Positions 26,146 to 36,368 of a stretch of 64,000 bases of DNA are shown here, piece by piece. Position 1 is the first letter of the stretch; each line of letters begins with the position of its first letter. The stretch is from assembly GCA_038828875.1 (NCBI GenBank), contig JAWBMQ010000004.1, forward strand, positions 59,684 to 123,683, read 5' to 3'. The translations under genes were made by a program, and so were the position numbers. The notes beneath the pieces were generated by a model. It was not told the DNA's origin. It saw nothing but the letters and a program-made list of their open reading frames with translations, and ran no database searches. This DNA comes from JAWBMQ01 sp038828875 (GTDB lineage Archaea; Nanobdellota; Nanobdellia; Woesearchaeales; JAWBMQ01).

Positions 26146-26474
26146 TTATAGTTTTCCTTTTCTTTTCTTAATACTGGTAAATATTTTTTAGCAAACGGAT
26201 TATATAATAAAATTGTATTACCTCTAGTAGACAATACTTTTCCTTTAGTAACCTTTTCTAATTCAGAAATCAAAGAATTTAATATTTCTTTTTTATTAAT
26301 TTCAACCAAAGCATTGTCATCAAAAAAATTCCTTAGAACTTTTATTTTAATAATACCTCTTTTTTTAAGCTGTAAATTAATATCATTGATTAATCCAATA
26401 GTTAACCCTTTTTTACCTATTCTAACAGTTGGAGTAATTACGTTTTCTAATTTTTTCAAAGATGAAATATCCAT
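26142..26474 (-). CDS. CRM-domain (YhbY-like) RNA-binding protein
   Basis: CRM domains bind structured RNA; the bacterial family member YhbY binds pre-50S particles. The 110 aa protein covers essentially one CRM fold: VRIGKKGLTIGLINDINLQLKKRGIIKIKVL, with the GKKG loop of the family, and a C-terminal TRGNTILLYNP strand. The tail is basic. The 3' end overlaps the glycosyltransferase gene by four bases in convergent orientation. Confidence 0.8.
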   Translation of the reverse strand: MDISSLKKLENVITPTVRIGKKGLTIGLINDINLQLKKRGIIKIKVLRNFFDDNALVEINKKEILNSLISELEKVTKGKVLSTRGNTILLYNPFAKKYLPVLRKEKENYN

Positions 26475-26523
26475 AAAAATAAGAAAAAGTTAAATTTTTA
26501 AATATCTTTTGCTAAAGAATATT

Positions 26524-27084
26524 ATGATATTACTAATTACTGGTTTATTTTTTTTAATAACTGCAATAGTTGCTACCAAAATAGCTATTGAAACTCCTGA
26601 AGAAATGCATTTAAGAAAAAAAATAATGTATATTCTTATCACAATTAATATAATAACTACTATACTTTTCATCTTTCTAATAAGAAAAATCGAAATAATT
26701 TTTGCTGCATTTTTTTATTTCATAATATCTCAATATCAATTGCTAAATTTATTTAATTCTTTTATTAATCATCGCCGAGATTCTTTTCACAAATTTTTCT
26801 TCTTTAGCAATTATCTCTTAATTTATATTGCTCTTAGCTATTATATATTAATTTATTATTATGATTTCTTCTTTTTGTTCTCAATCTTAGGAATAATTAT
26901 GAATTTTCTAATTAACATTCTTAATACTTATTTAGAAATTTATGAAGCACTTCCACATACTAAATTCACTACCGAAACCAAATTCGAAAAATCATTAACA
27001 AAAAAATGGTATTTAAATTGCATAAAAAATAATTTCAGCATCATTGTAGCATATATTCTTTTAGAAATTTTATTAAGGTTATAA
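26524..27084 (+). CDS. Small multi-pass membrane protein of unknown function
   Basis: The 186 aa protein has about six hydrophobic segments rich in Ile, Phe and Tyr, with short charged loops such as TPEEMHLRKK and NHRRDSFHK. I recognise no family. The ATG at 26524 lies about 27 nt after the AT-rich box TTTTTAAAT, fitting a leaderless start. It is convergent with the coiled-coil operon; the two stop codons are one base apart. Confidence 0.6.
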   Translation: MILLITGLFFLITAIVATKIAIETPEEMHLRKKIMYILITINIITTILFIFLIRKIEIIFAAFFYFIISQYQLLNLFNSFINHRRDSFHKFFFFSNYLLIYIALSYYILIYYYDFFFLFSILGIIMNFLINILNTYLEIYEALPHTKFTTETKFEKSLTKKWYLNCIKNNFSIIVAYILLEILLRL

Positions 27085-27085
27085 A

Positions 27086-30000
27086 TTAGTTTCTATTTTT
27101 TTGTTTACTTAACAAATCTATCAAATGATTTACTTCCTTAGATAATTCAGAAATTGATTTTTCAACATTTTTCTTTTTTTCCAACAAGCTATTAATCTCT
27201 TGAATCAAACTTTGCTTTCTTTTTTCCAGAAGATCAACAGCTAACTTTTGCTTTTCTTTCTCCTTAATCAAGGTATTTATTTTATCTTTTTCCTCTTTTT
27301 CTATTTTTGTTACCTCACTCAACAAAATTTTAATACTTTCCAAATCCGTCCTTTTTGAACCTATTTCTGAATCTAAATCATTTATTTCCTGACGTTTGCT
27401 GTTCAAAATATTGTTTATTTTTTCAACTTCACTATTCAATTCTTCTTTTTTCGTTTCTAATTCTTTCAACTCTTTAAGCATAAGATCATGATAATTTTTA
27501 TTTTCCAAAATTTGTTGCTCAAGCATACTCAATCTTTCTCTTTGATTTTTCAAATATTCTTTTCTCTTTTCTAATTCTTCTATTATTTTTTCTTTCTCTT
27601 TAGTAATCTGTTCTATCTCTTCTATAAGATTTGATCTTTTAATGCTTAAATCGTTAATTTCATTCTTTAATGATTCCAATTTACCTATTAATTTTTCTTT
27701 TTCATGAGAATGATTTTGTTTTTGCTTTTTTAATTCTTGAATTTCATTTTCTAAACTTTCCATTTCTTTTTCTAATTGTTCTCTCTTTTTATTAACAGAT
27801 TGTATTTCTTGATTTTGCAAATTTTTTTGATTCAATAATTCATTTATTTGATTAATTATTTCATCTTTTTGTTTGTTTTTTTCGGAAATTATCTCTTCTA
27901 TCTTGCTTATTTCTAATTTTAAGCTACTTAATTTATTTTTCATTTCTTCCAAAGATCTCGTTAAATCATTTCTTCTAAGAATCAACTCCTTAATTTCTTC
28001 CTCTTTTAATGATTTATCTTTTTCTAAATTTTGAATCACTTTTTCTTTCTCCTCCAAAACCAACTCTAATTCTTTTATTCTTTTCTCTAATTCTTCCTTA
28101 TTCTTTTCAATCATTGCTTTTTCATTCATTATTTTATCTAATTCATTTTTCAACAATTTTTTATTCTCTTCATATTTTATATATTCACCTCTTATCAATT
28201 CTAACTTATTTTTCCTCTTCTCTATCTCTTCCTCTAACTCTCTCTTCTTTTCTTCTATCTTTTCTGCATACCTTGATAAATCTAAATCCAATTTCTCTTT
28301 CTTATTTTTATATATCTCCTCCAATTCCTTTATCTCTAAATTTAGCTGATTCATCTTTGACTCTGATGCAATTATCTTTTTATCCAGTAATTCTATATCT
28401 CTCTCCTTCTTCTTTATTATTTCTTCATTCTCCCTAATTTCCTTTCTTAATTCTATATTCCTATTCTCAATCTTTTCTAACTCTAATTCCTTCTCACTTA
28501 TTTTCTTATCAAGCTCTTCTAACGATTTCGACAACTCTAAATTTATATTCTCTAATTTTTTTTGCTTCTTCCCCAATTCCTCTATCAACTTTCCCATCAT
28601 TTCTCTCTCCTTACTCTTCTCTAATATTTCTGATTCATACTCTTTTATCTCTACCTTTTTACCCTCCAATACCTTATTCAACTCATTTATCTCTCTATTC
28701 AATTGATTTCTACTCTCTATAAGCTCTTTTACCTCTTCTTCAACAGACAATTTCTCACTCTCTAAAGTCTGCTTCTCCTTCTCTTTCTCCTCCAAAACCA
28801 ACTCTAATTCTTTTATTCTTTTCTCTAATTCTTCCTTATTCTTTTCAATCATTACTTTTTCATTCATTATTTTATCTAATTCATTTTTCAACAATTTTTT
28901 ATTCTCTTCATATTTTATATATTCACCTCTTATCAATTCTAACTTATTTTTCCTCTTCTCTATCTCTTCCTCTAACTCTCTCTTNNNNNNNNNNNNNNNN
29001 NNNNNNNNNNNNNNNNNNNNNNNNNNNNNNNNNNNNNNNNNNNNNNNNNNNNNNNNNNNNNNNNNNNNNNNNNNNNNNNNNCTTCTTTTCTTCTATCTTT
29101 TCTGCATACCTTGATAAATCTAAATCCAATTTCTCTTTCTTATTTTTATATATCTCCTCCAATTCCTTTATCTCTAAATTCTTTTCTTCTAATTTTTTCT
29201 TCAAATCGCTTATTTCTCTATTCATTTGATTTCTACTTTCTATTATTTCTTTAATCTCTTCTTCAATTGATAACTTATCTTTCTCTAATTTCTGCCTTTC
29301 CTCTGTTTTTTCTTTCAAAACCAATTCAAACTCCTTTATCCTATCTCGTAGCTCTTGACTTTGATTTTCAAGATAATTCTTTTTTTCTATTAATTCTGAT
29401 ACATTTTTTTCTAGTTCATCTTTTTTATTTTTATATTCAGAATATTCTTCCTTCAAAAATTTCAATTTACTACTTAAATCTTGAATTTCATCATTTAATT
29501 CTTTCTTCTTTTCTTCTATCTTTTCGCTATAACGTTTAAAATCAAGCTCTAGATCATTTTTTTGAACTTCATAATCCTTCTTAAATTTCTCAATATTCTT
29601 AATCAATTGCTCTTTCTCCTTATTTAACTTAGCAACGTTGTCTAAAAATTCATTATATTTCTGATCTAAATTTTTGATTCTATCAAGTTTAATTTTTTCT
29701 TGATTTTCTAATTCAGAAATTCTAAAGATTACTTTTTTCTGCTTTTCTTCTAATAAATTTAAATTTTTATTTAATATTTTCAATTCAGATTCTACTTGAT
29801 TAAGTTCTTTTTCTCTTTCTTTTAAATATTTAGAGTACTCTTTTAACTTAAGCTCGGAATTTTGTTTTTCTAAAGATATTTTTTCTAGATATTCTTTATA
29901 CTCAAAATCTAATTTTTCTAATTCTGCCTTCTTTTGATTAAGTTCATTATTAACTTCCTCTCGTTCATTTCTTATTTTATCTAACTCTTTAGCAAGATTA

Positions 30001-31586
30001 TCTTTATCTATTGTCAAATGCCTTATTTCATCTAGAATAGCTTCTTTTTCATTTTTATATTCATCTAACTTTTCTTTCGTTTTTTCAATTTCCGCTTGAA
30101 TTGCCTTTAAAAAATCTTCCTTATTTTTTATTTCTATCTTTAGATCATCTTTTTTCCTTTGAAGATTATTATTTTCCTCTATTAATTCTGTAAGCTTTTT
30201 TTCTAATTTATTCTTTTCATTATTCAAGAATGAAATATTTTCGAAAAGATAATTATTTTCGTTTTTCAATTTTTTATTATCATTTTCTAAATTTTCTAAC
30301 TCTTTCTTTTTTTCTTCAATTTGCTCTTTAAGCTTTTTATTGTCATTTTCTAATCTTTGATTTACTTCGATTATTTTTTTATTTTTTTCCTCGAATAATT
30401 CATTATCTTTCTTTAATTGCTCAAGTTTAGCTAAAGTAACATTATATTCCTCTCTATACCTTTTTATTTCTAAATCTAAAGAATTAATTTGATTTTTCTT
30501 AATTTGAACTTGTTCTTCTAGATCATTAGCTTCCTTCTTATTGTTCAAAATCTCTTCTTTTAATTCTTCATTTTCTTTGTGAAGTGCTTCATTCTTAATC
30601 TTTAAATCGTTATACCTTTGTTCAATTTCGCTTAACTCTGAACTAATTAATTCTTTATTTTCTTTTATTTTAACCAATAATTCTTCTAATTTAGTTTTTT
30701 CCTCTAAAAGATTCTTATTTTCAAGCATTAAAGAATCATTTCTCTTTTTATATTCTTCAAGATCTTTTTTTAGTAGATCTAAATCTGATTCTAAGTTCAT
30801 CAAATGAGATTTATTTTTATTGATTTTATCTTCTAACTCTAAATTTTCTTGAGTAAGTTTTTTATTATAGTTTATTATCTCTTCTTTTTGATTAGTTAAC
30901 TTTTTGATTTCTTCAGACAAATTAAAAATTATTTGCTTTTTTTCATTGATTTGATAATCAAAATTTTCATGAGCTAAATTGGCTCTTTTTTCCAATTCTT
31001 TTAAAGAATTGTTAAGGCTTTCTAAATATTTAGAAATTGAATTTACATAATTCTCAAAGTAAGATTTTCTCTCGAATAACTTTGAAAGCTCTAAATTTAA
31101 TTGTGCAATCTTTTGCTTTTTTTCGTTTATTTCATCAACTAATTTAGATTTTTCATCTATCAAAGAATTTTTATCATTAACAAATTTATTAAGATCTTGT
31201 TCATATGATAATTTTTTACTTTTTAATTCTTCTAAAGATTTAATTAAAACTTCTTTTTCAGCAAGCAATTTTGATTTTTCATAGTTCAACTCATCAATTG
31301 TTTTCTTTACTGTTGAAACTTCATTATTTAATTCCAATAACTTAACTTTTAAATTATCCAGTTCTGAAATTTGCTTAACTTTAAGATTTTCAAACTCATC
31401 TTTAAGCTTTTTAGTTTTTTCTTGAAATTCTTTTTCCAAATTTTCAATTTCCAACTTAATTCTTAATTTTTTTTCAATTAACAAAGAAAATTCTTCATCA
31501 AGATTATTTAATCTATTTTTATATTTAGAACTAGTGATTTCATCCAATTTCGAAAATTTTGATTCTATTTCTTCCCATGATACCAT
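27086..31586 (-). CDS. Giant coiled-coil protein, about 1,467 aa (one gene split by a gap)
   Basis: Almost the whole protein is Lys/Glu/Leu/Ile heptad repeat with no head domain, ATPase motif, signal peptide or membrane segment. It is therefore probably a long cytoplasmic rod. The gap at 28985-29081 made it look like two genes (31586-28944 and 28936-27086). However, 2,505 known bases precede the gap (835 codons) and 1,899 follow (633 codons), and the apparent stop at 28944 lies in a shifted frame. A block of about 100 residues starting LEIKELEEIYKNKKEKLDLD occurs twice, about 247 residues apart (near 802 and 1049), and is almost identical in DNA. It is the last gene of a five-gene operon. Function is unknown; a scaffold is possible. 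Confidence 0.75.
28045..28342. repeat. Intragenic 300-bp repeat, copy 1
   Basis: This segment matches 28783-29180, offset by 738 bases before the gap, with one mismatch in the first 202 bases and none in the last 97. The near identity at DNA level in a lysine/glutamate-rich region indicates a recent internal duplication, not convergent heptads. Confidence 0.85.
28783..29180. repeat. Intragenic 300-bp repeat, copy 2 (contains the scaffold gap)
   Basis: This is the partner of 28045-28342. The 97 N sit inside it at 28985-29081. Removing them leaves one extra codon relative to copy 1, so the two contig ends probably abut or overlap by a few bases, or whole repeat units were collapsed. Confidence 0.85.
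28985..29081. other. Scaffold gap (97 N) inside a repeat
   Basis: The assembly breaks exactly inside the duplicated segment of the giant coiled-coil gene. The true length is unknown; zero bases or additional repeat units are both possible. Confidence 0.98.
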
Positions 31587-31589
31587 ATT

Positions 31590-32684
31590 TTATAATTTTG
31601 AAATTGAATCAACTAATTCATTTATATTCTTAATTGTGTTAGTTAATTCTTCTTCAGAAATCTGTTTCTTACTTAATTCTTTAGCATGTTCGATTTCTGT
31701 TTTTATCTTTTGTAAAATTAACAAGAATTGGTTCTTAAGAAGCTTTTCTTTATGCTTTAATTCTTCTGCTTTCTTATTAATTTCCAATAAATTTGCCTCT
31801 AAAACTTTTCTTTCTTCTTGTAAATGTTGTTCTAATCCTTTAACATAAATCTCCTTATCTTTGATCATTTGTTCTTTGAAAGCTAAATCAGATTCTCTTT
31901 TCTTAAATTCATTAAGTTTATTTTTTTGTAAATCTTCAAACTCTCTTTTTTCTTTCAAAAAGTTAAGTTGCATCTGCTGTAATTCCTTTTCCTTTACTTC
32001 TAAATCTTGTTGCTTCTTTTTCATATCTAAATTTAATTCATCTAAATTATTTCTTAGTTCATTTAATATTCTCATCTGCTCTTGAATCTTCTTTTCATTT
32101 TCTCTTACTGCTAATTCTCTATTCTTTAATTCATTCACTTTATTCATCAACAAATCTTTTAAATCATTTAATTCTTTTTCCTTCAACGCAAATTTTTGAT
32201 TAAGCATTTCCTCTCTTACATTAAGTTTATTCTCTAATTTTTTCAATTCTTCTTCCTTTATTTTTAATTCATCTAACATTTGATAAAATTCTTTTTGAGT
32301 TTCAATGAATCGATTAAATTGCTTATTCAAAGTATCTTCTTTTAATTTCATTTCAGAAACAATTAAATCCATCTTTTCCTTTAGTAATTTATTTTCAATC
32401 AACAATTGATTTATTTTTTTCTTTAGAGCTACTTCGGTATTATCTTTTTCATTTAGATCTTCTATCATCTCAGATAAAGAATAAACATCATAATCTTTAG
32501 GAACGTTCAAAACTTGCTTTTTAACTTCAAAATCATAAACATCATTCTTCTCTTGATTATCTTTTTTAACTTCTTCAACTTCATTCTCTTCAACAGTTTT
32601 TTGTTTAGAAAAAAGTTCTGCTTCTATGTTATTCATCAAATTTTTCAATCTTTCTAGTTCCTGATCAATTTCATTAGTTTCCAT
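31590..32684 (-). CDS. Coiled-coil protein of unknown function
   Basis: The 364 aa protein has a short acidic N-terminal region (to about residue 85) and then a continuous coiled coil to about residue 330. The tail ELTNTIKNINELVDSISKL is a separate helix. No catalytic motif is visible. The start overlaps the end of the upstream zinc-ribbon gene by 11 bases and its stop is three bases from the start of the giant rod gene. Translational coupling within the operon is likely. Shared context suggests a structural partner of the giant coiled-coil protein, but this is inference. Confidence 0.7.
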   Translation of the reverse strand: METNEIDQELERLKNLMNNIEAELFSKQKTVEENEVEEVKKDNQEKNDVYDFEVKKQVLNVPKDYDVYSLSEMIEDLNEKDNTEVALKKKINQLLIENKLLKEKMDLIVSEMKLKEDTLNKQFNRFIETQKEFYQMLDELKIKEEELKKLENKLNVREEMLNQKFALKEKELNDLKDLLMNKVNELKNRELAVRENEKKIQEQMRILNELRNNLDELNLDMKKKQQDLEVKEKELQQMQLNFLKEKREFEDLQKNKLNEFKKRESDLAFKEQMIKDKEIYVKGLEQHLQEERKVLEANLLEINKKAEELKHKEKLLKNQFLLILQKIKTEIEHAKELSKKQISEEELTNTIKNINELVDSISKL

Positions 32685-33555
32685 GTTTCATTTCCGATAA
32701 TTTTAAATGAATATCATCATAAAGTTCAATTATCATTAAATGTAATTTCTGTAAAACTGCATTTGGTAAATTATTTACATTTTCATAATATTTTTGCTCG
32801 ATTTTCTTGTAAACATGTATTGCAGCATCAATCATTCCTTTATTCAAAAATTCTCTAGAAAATTCTATCAAATTTGATATTTCTATTTCTGCTTTATTCA
32901 TTATAGATAAATCTTCTTTTTTCTGAATATCAGAAACAACATGATCAGATAAATATTTAGAATCATCTTTCAATTCTTTAGCTAAAAACATGTTAAGTTC
33001 ATTTTCTTCAATTTGCTTCTTTTTCTCTATTAATTCATTCTCAAAATTCAAAAGCTCAAGATATTTTTCATTCAATTGCTGTTCTCTTTCGTTCAATTCT
33101 ATTTCTTTATGATCTAATTCTACTTCCTTTCTTTTATATTCCTCTTTCTTTTTTTCATATTCTTCTAACTGCTCTGTCAATTCTTCATACTCTTTTTTTA
33201 GATCTTTAATCTTACTTTTCAAAGAGTCTATTTCCAATTCTAAACGTTTCTTTTCTTTTTCTAAATTTTGCAACTCAGAATTTGATTTTTCTGATTTCTT
33301 ATTCTTTTTATTTGATTTTGATTTTTTACCTTTATTGTCGTTATCGATTTCATTTTCATAAGATTCAATTTTAATATCAAAATTTTCTACCTTTAAATCT
33401 TGCTCAATTTCTTGATTTTGAACAATAGTATTAGGTAGATTATTTTTTTTATTTTCTGCTTCTTCTACTTTTAGCTTCTCTTTTAAATTTACTCCACAGT
33501 ATGGACAAAATTTATCAGTTTCTTCAACATCCGCATTACAATTAAAACATTTCAT
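32674..33555 (-). CDS. Zinc-ribbon coiled-coil protein with C-terminal helical domain
   Basis: The protein of 293 aa starts with a zinc ribbon, CFNC and CPYC spaced C-x2-C-x10-C-x2-C (residues 3-20). An acidic/basic linker follows, then a coiled coil (about 90-195). A C-terminal helical domain of about 95 residues (NKAEIEISNLIEFSREFLNKGMID onward) looks like a small helical-repeat binding module. The same zinc-ribbon spacing occurs at the opposite end of the upstream neighbour. There is no Shine-Dalgarno; the start is three bases after the upstream stop, so re-initiation is likely. The function is not known to me. Confidence 0.72.
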   Translation of the reverse strand: MKCFNCNADVEETDKFCPYCGVNLKEKLKVEEAENKKNNLPNTIVQNQEIEQDLKVENFDIKIESYENEIDNDNKGKKSKSNKKNKKSEKSNSELQNLEKEKKRLELEIDSLKSKIKDLKKEYEELTEQLEEYEKKKEEYKRKEVELDHKEIELNEREQQLNEKYLELLNFENELIEKKKQIEENELNMFLAKELKDDSKYLSDHVVSDIQKKEDLSIMNKAEIEISNLIEFSREFLNKGMIDAAIHVYKKIEQKYYENVNNLPNAVLQKLHLMIIELYDDIHLKLSEMKHGN

Positions 33556-33558
33556 GTT

Positions 33559-34833
33559 TTATTCGAATTTGTATCCGCATACATGGCAGAATTTTGCATT
33601 TGGTTTTCTCTTTGTCCCACAGATCGGACAAACGTCTTTAGATTCTTGAGTAGTAGTTTTCAATTCATCTTTCAATTCTTGGGTTCTTTTCAAAAGTTCA
33701 TCCATTTTAGATTCTATCTTTTGGGAATCTTCTGATGTCGTTTGTTTTTCAACTTTGACTTCATCTTTATTTTCTTCTTTAGTTTTTTCCTTACTTTTTA
33801 TCTCATCGTTATCTTTATCTTCTTTTCTTCTGAATAATCTTGAAAAGAAACTTTTTTTTGGAGTTTGTTTTTTCTCCTTTTCTTCAGGAATTGCGATTTG
33901 TTCAACATCTGAACTATTCATACCTAATTGTTTTAACAACTCCTCTAATTCATTAGATGATGAACTTTCATCTTTAACTTCCTCTAATTTATTAACTTCT
34001 TCCTCATCCTTCTTTATTTCCTTTTTGGATTCTTTTGATTTTTCCTTTTCTTTATTTTCAAAAGCATCCAAAATATCACTAACATCTGAATGCTCTTCCA
34101 TATGATCTTCAGATTCGTTCTCTCTATCAATCACTTCCTTAACTTTTTGTGTTTCAACCACTAACTTATCCTCAGAAACATCCATCTTTTGAACTTGACT
34201 TAATGTATCTTGAGTTAAAGTTTGTAATTCTTTCAATTGTTTCTGTATCTTTTCTAAAGCTTTACTTTTTTGATTATAACTGCTTTTTAAAAGAGAAATT
34301 TCTTCATTTAATTCATCATATCTTACTTCATACAAACTTAATGTTTCTAAAGTTTCTTCTTTCTTCTTTTTCAATTGTGCTACAAAATTTTCAAGATTTG
34401 TCTGAAATGCAGCAATTTCATCTAAAAAAGAATTAAGGATTTGCTCTTTCTTAGAAAGCATCTCTAAATTAAGATCGATTTTTTCTTTTTGTTTTTCATA
34501 TTTTTGCTTTTGTGAATTTATTATTTTATATTCCTTAGTTAAAAGATTTCCAATTTCATTTTTTCTAAAATTACATTCTTCTTCAAGAGATTTCAAATTT
34601 TGCAAGAGAATTGACACCTTAACATCTGATTTCTTAACAACTTTGACTTTATCATCTTTAACTTGTGGCTTTGTTTCTGGTTGTTTTTTCTTAGTTAGTT
34701 GTTTTTCCTTTTTATCAACTTTTGCCTTATTTTTATCTTTCTTATTAGGATTATTTTTCATCTTAGGAACATTTTTAGAAGTCTTAACCTCTTTAGAAGA
34801 TTTTTTTTCAACCACTTTGAGAATTTTTGTCAT
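33559..34833 (-). CDS. Coiled-coil protein with C-terminal zinc ribbon
   Basis: The 424 aa protein begins with a very basic, disordered Lys/Pro-rich stretch (to about 65) and a coiled coil (about 70-210). An acidic, Ser/Lys/Glu-rich region with basic KKSFFSRLFRRKED follows, and it ends in a zinc ribbon CPICG...CHVCG spaced C-x2-C-x10-C-x2-C. The basic tail could touch nucleic acid or membrane surfaces. The ATG at 34833 follows GAGGTGA; the GTG at 34842 lies inside that site. The upstream small gene stops eleven bases before this ATG. Confidence 0.72.
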   Translation of the reverse strand: MTKILKVVEKKSSKEVKTSKNVPKMKNNPNKKDKNKAKVDKKEKQLTKKKQPETKPQVKDDKVKVVKKSDVKVSILLQNLKSLEEECNFRKNEIGNLLTKEYKIINSQKQKYEKQKEKIDLNLEMLSKKEQILNSFLDEIAAFQTNLENFVAQLKKKKEETLETLSLYEVRYDELNEEISLLKSSYNQKSKALEKIQKQLKELQTLTQDTLSQVQKMDVSEDKLVVETQKVKEVIDRENESEDHMEEHSDVSDILDAFENKEKEKSKESKKEIKKDEEEVNKLEEVKDESSSSNELEELLKQLGMNSSDVEQIAIPEEKEKKQTPKKSFFSRLFRRKEDKDNDEIKSKEKTKEENKDEVKVEKQTTSEDSQKIESKMDELLKRTQELKDELKTTTQESKDVCPICGTKRKPNAKFCHVCGYKFE

Positions 34834-34843
34834 CTTTTTCACC

Positions 34844-35128
34844 TCATAAAGATTTCATTATGTTATTCAACTTATTATCAATTTCACTAATTTGATCCAA
34901 AATTTTCTTCTTTTCTTCTTCTAATAATGGAATTTCAGACTTTATCTTTTCTAATTTCTCAGAGACTTCATTAATTTTATTGATTTCATTCTTCAATGTA
35001 TGAAAAAGCTTATCATAAAAATCTACTTGCTGACTTAGTTTAGAACCAAAAACAAACTGAATCTTTTCCCTTAATTCAGAATATTGTTTTTTCAACGAAT
35101 CGTATTCTAAATTTAGATCTTCATTCAT
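34844..35128 (-). CDS. Small coiled-coil protein, first gene of the coiled-coil operon
   Basis: The 94 aa protein is helical throughout, with two coiled-coil stretches separated near GSKLSQQVDF. It has no cysteine motif. The ATG at 35128 follows GAGGTGG; the longer frame from 35158 would cross the leader. The predicted promoter box TTTATAAA lies at 35164-35171. Position as first gene suggests an adaptor or nucleating role, which is a guess. Confidence 0.68.
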   Translation of the reverse strand: MNEDLNLEYDSLKKQYSELREKIQFVFGSKLSQQVDFYDKLFHTLKNEINKINEVSEKLEKIKSEIPLLEEEKKKILDQISEIDNKLNNIMKSL

Positions 35129-35163
35129 AAATACCACCTCTAGAAAAGTTTTAAACATTTATA

Positions 35164-35171
35164 TTTATAAA
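35164..35171 (-). promoter_or_regulatory. TATA box of the coiled-coil operon
   Basis: TTTATAAA lies about 40 nt before the first start codon (35128), giving a leader of about 14 nt with the GAGGTGG site. It separates the coiled-coil operon from the upstream asparagine-synthetase-like gene. Confidence 0.5.
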
Positions 35172-35198
35172 GATTTTTAGAAACTATTCAGTTACAAA

Positions 35199-36350
35199 TT
35201 AAACTATAGATTTCAAATAATCTCTCTTATATCTAAATCCGTTCTTCTTGGCTATTTTTTCAACTGCTTTACTTATTGACGAACCATATTGAGCAGCTAG
35301 CTTTTTTCTAAATGCATAATCTTTTAAACCTAATTCAGAAGCAACTACTCTTAGAATATACTTTTTGTGTTCATCATAAATTTTGAAATTTTTAATAGCT
35401 AATGCAACAGGAATAAGCTCTTCGTCCAACAAAGGCAAATATGCTTTATTTTTGAAATGCTTTGCTATAGCATAATCTCTATAATAATCTCTGTGAAAAA
35501 TATTGAAAGTTCCTGAAAAACATTCTACAAAAGGATTTGAAATGTGCCTTTCATAGCCAGCAAAAAGCTCTTCACTCCCTAAACCTGCAAAAACATTTCT
35601 TTGTTTAATGTTTCCATTTTTGTAAAGTAAATAACTTACTAATCCTACTTCCACTTTAACAGTTTCATAACTTCCAATAATTTTTATTACTTCTGGAATT
35701 GCTTTTTCAACGTCCTCAAGTTCAACTTCTAAGTAATTCAACTTCAAACCTAGAAAATTTGCAACTTTTTCAGCTTCATGATAATCATGATTTTGAAGAC
35801 CTTTTATTCCTAAAGTTATTAACTCAGGATTTAGATGTTTAAGCATTAAAGCTATAAAAGAACTATCTACTCCTCCTGAAAAAAGAATAACTGGATTCTC
35901 AACATAATATTTCTTAAAAATTTTTATCAACGTCTCTTTCAACATTTGTTTTGAACTTTCAAAATCTTCAATGAATTGATTTATAGCAAAATTTTCCTTA
36001 AGTTTTTTACTTAATTCTAAAGTATCTAAATCAAAATAATATTCAAAAAAAGGATGTCCTAAAAAGGTTGATGAATCATTCAAAGTGGTAATGTTATAAT
36101 TTAAATGTTCATCAAAAGAGAAAAAATCAGCATTATATTTATTACTATCATAATACTCATCTTCCAAATAATTTACATCGGATGAAATCAATAATCTCCT
36201 ATTTTCTTTATCTAATTTATAGAAAAAAGGTGTAAATGGTAAGTTACTTGAAAAATATACCTTATTTTTGTTTTGGTTTATAGAAAAAGAATCATAAGAT
36301 TGCTTATTTTCATCAGGATTTGAGATAATGATAAAAAAATCATTAATCAT
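35199..36350 (-). CDS. Asparagine-synthetase-like ATP-pyrophosphatase without a glutaminase domain
   Basis: The synthetase domain adenylates a carboxylate and transfers ammonia. The 383 aa protein has the PP-loop FSGGVDSS near residue 157, GLGSEELFAGYERH near residue 253, and a C-terminal RKKLAAQYGSSISKAVE. The N-terminal 140 residues look like a degenerate glutaminase-type domain; the catalytic Cys2 is absent (start MIND). It may use free ammonia or another amine, and the substrate need not be aspartate. It follows uL11 after 18 bases and may be co-transcribed with secE-spt5-rpl11. Confidence 0.78.
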   Translation of the reverse strand: MINDFFIIISNPDENKQSYDSFSINQNKNKVYFSSNLPFTPFFYKLDKENRRLLISSDVNYLEDEYYDSNKYNADFFSFDEHLNYNITTLNDSSTFLGHPFFEYYFDLDTLELSKKLKENFAINQFIEDFESSKQMLKETLIKIFKKYYVENPVILFSGGVDSSFIALMLKHLNPELITLGIKGLQNHDYHEAEKVANFLGLKLNYLEVELEDVEKAIPEVIKIIGSYETVKVEVGLVSYLLYKNGNIKQRNVFAGLGSEELFAGYERHISNPFVECFSGTFNIFHRDYYRDYAIAKHFKNKAYLPLLDEELIPVALAIKNFKIYDEHKKYILRVVASELGLKDYAFRKKLAAQYGSSISKAVEKIAKKNGFRYKRDYLKSIV

Positions 36351-36368
36351 CTCAAAAAAAGAAAAAAA

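Noticed and set aside
27086..28936. Separate coiled-coil gene of 616 aa
   Set aside because: The TTG start lies in the middle of a repeated coiled-coil block whose other copy has no start there, and the frame continues to the gap. It is the C-terminal part of the giant gene.
28045..29180. Mobile element or CRISPR-like repeat
   Set aside because: The repeat is in frame with a coding sequence, has no terminal inverted repeats or transposase, and only two copies 738 bases apart.
27100..35000. Many plus-strand open frames rich in Leu, Ser and Phe
   Set aside because: They are antisense reading of Lys/Glu-rich coiled coils, which produce Phe/Leu/Ser-rich shadows without stops.
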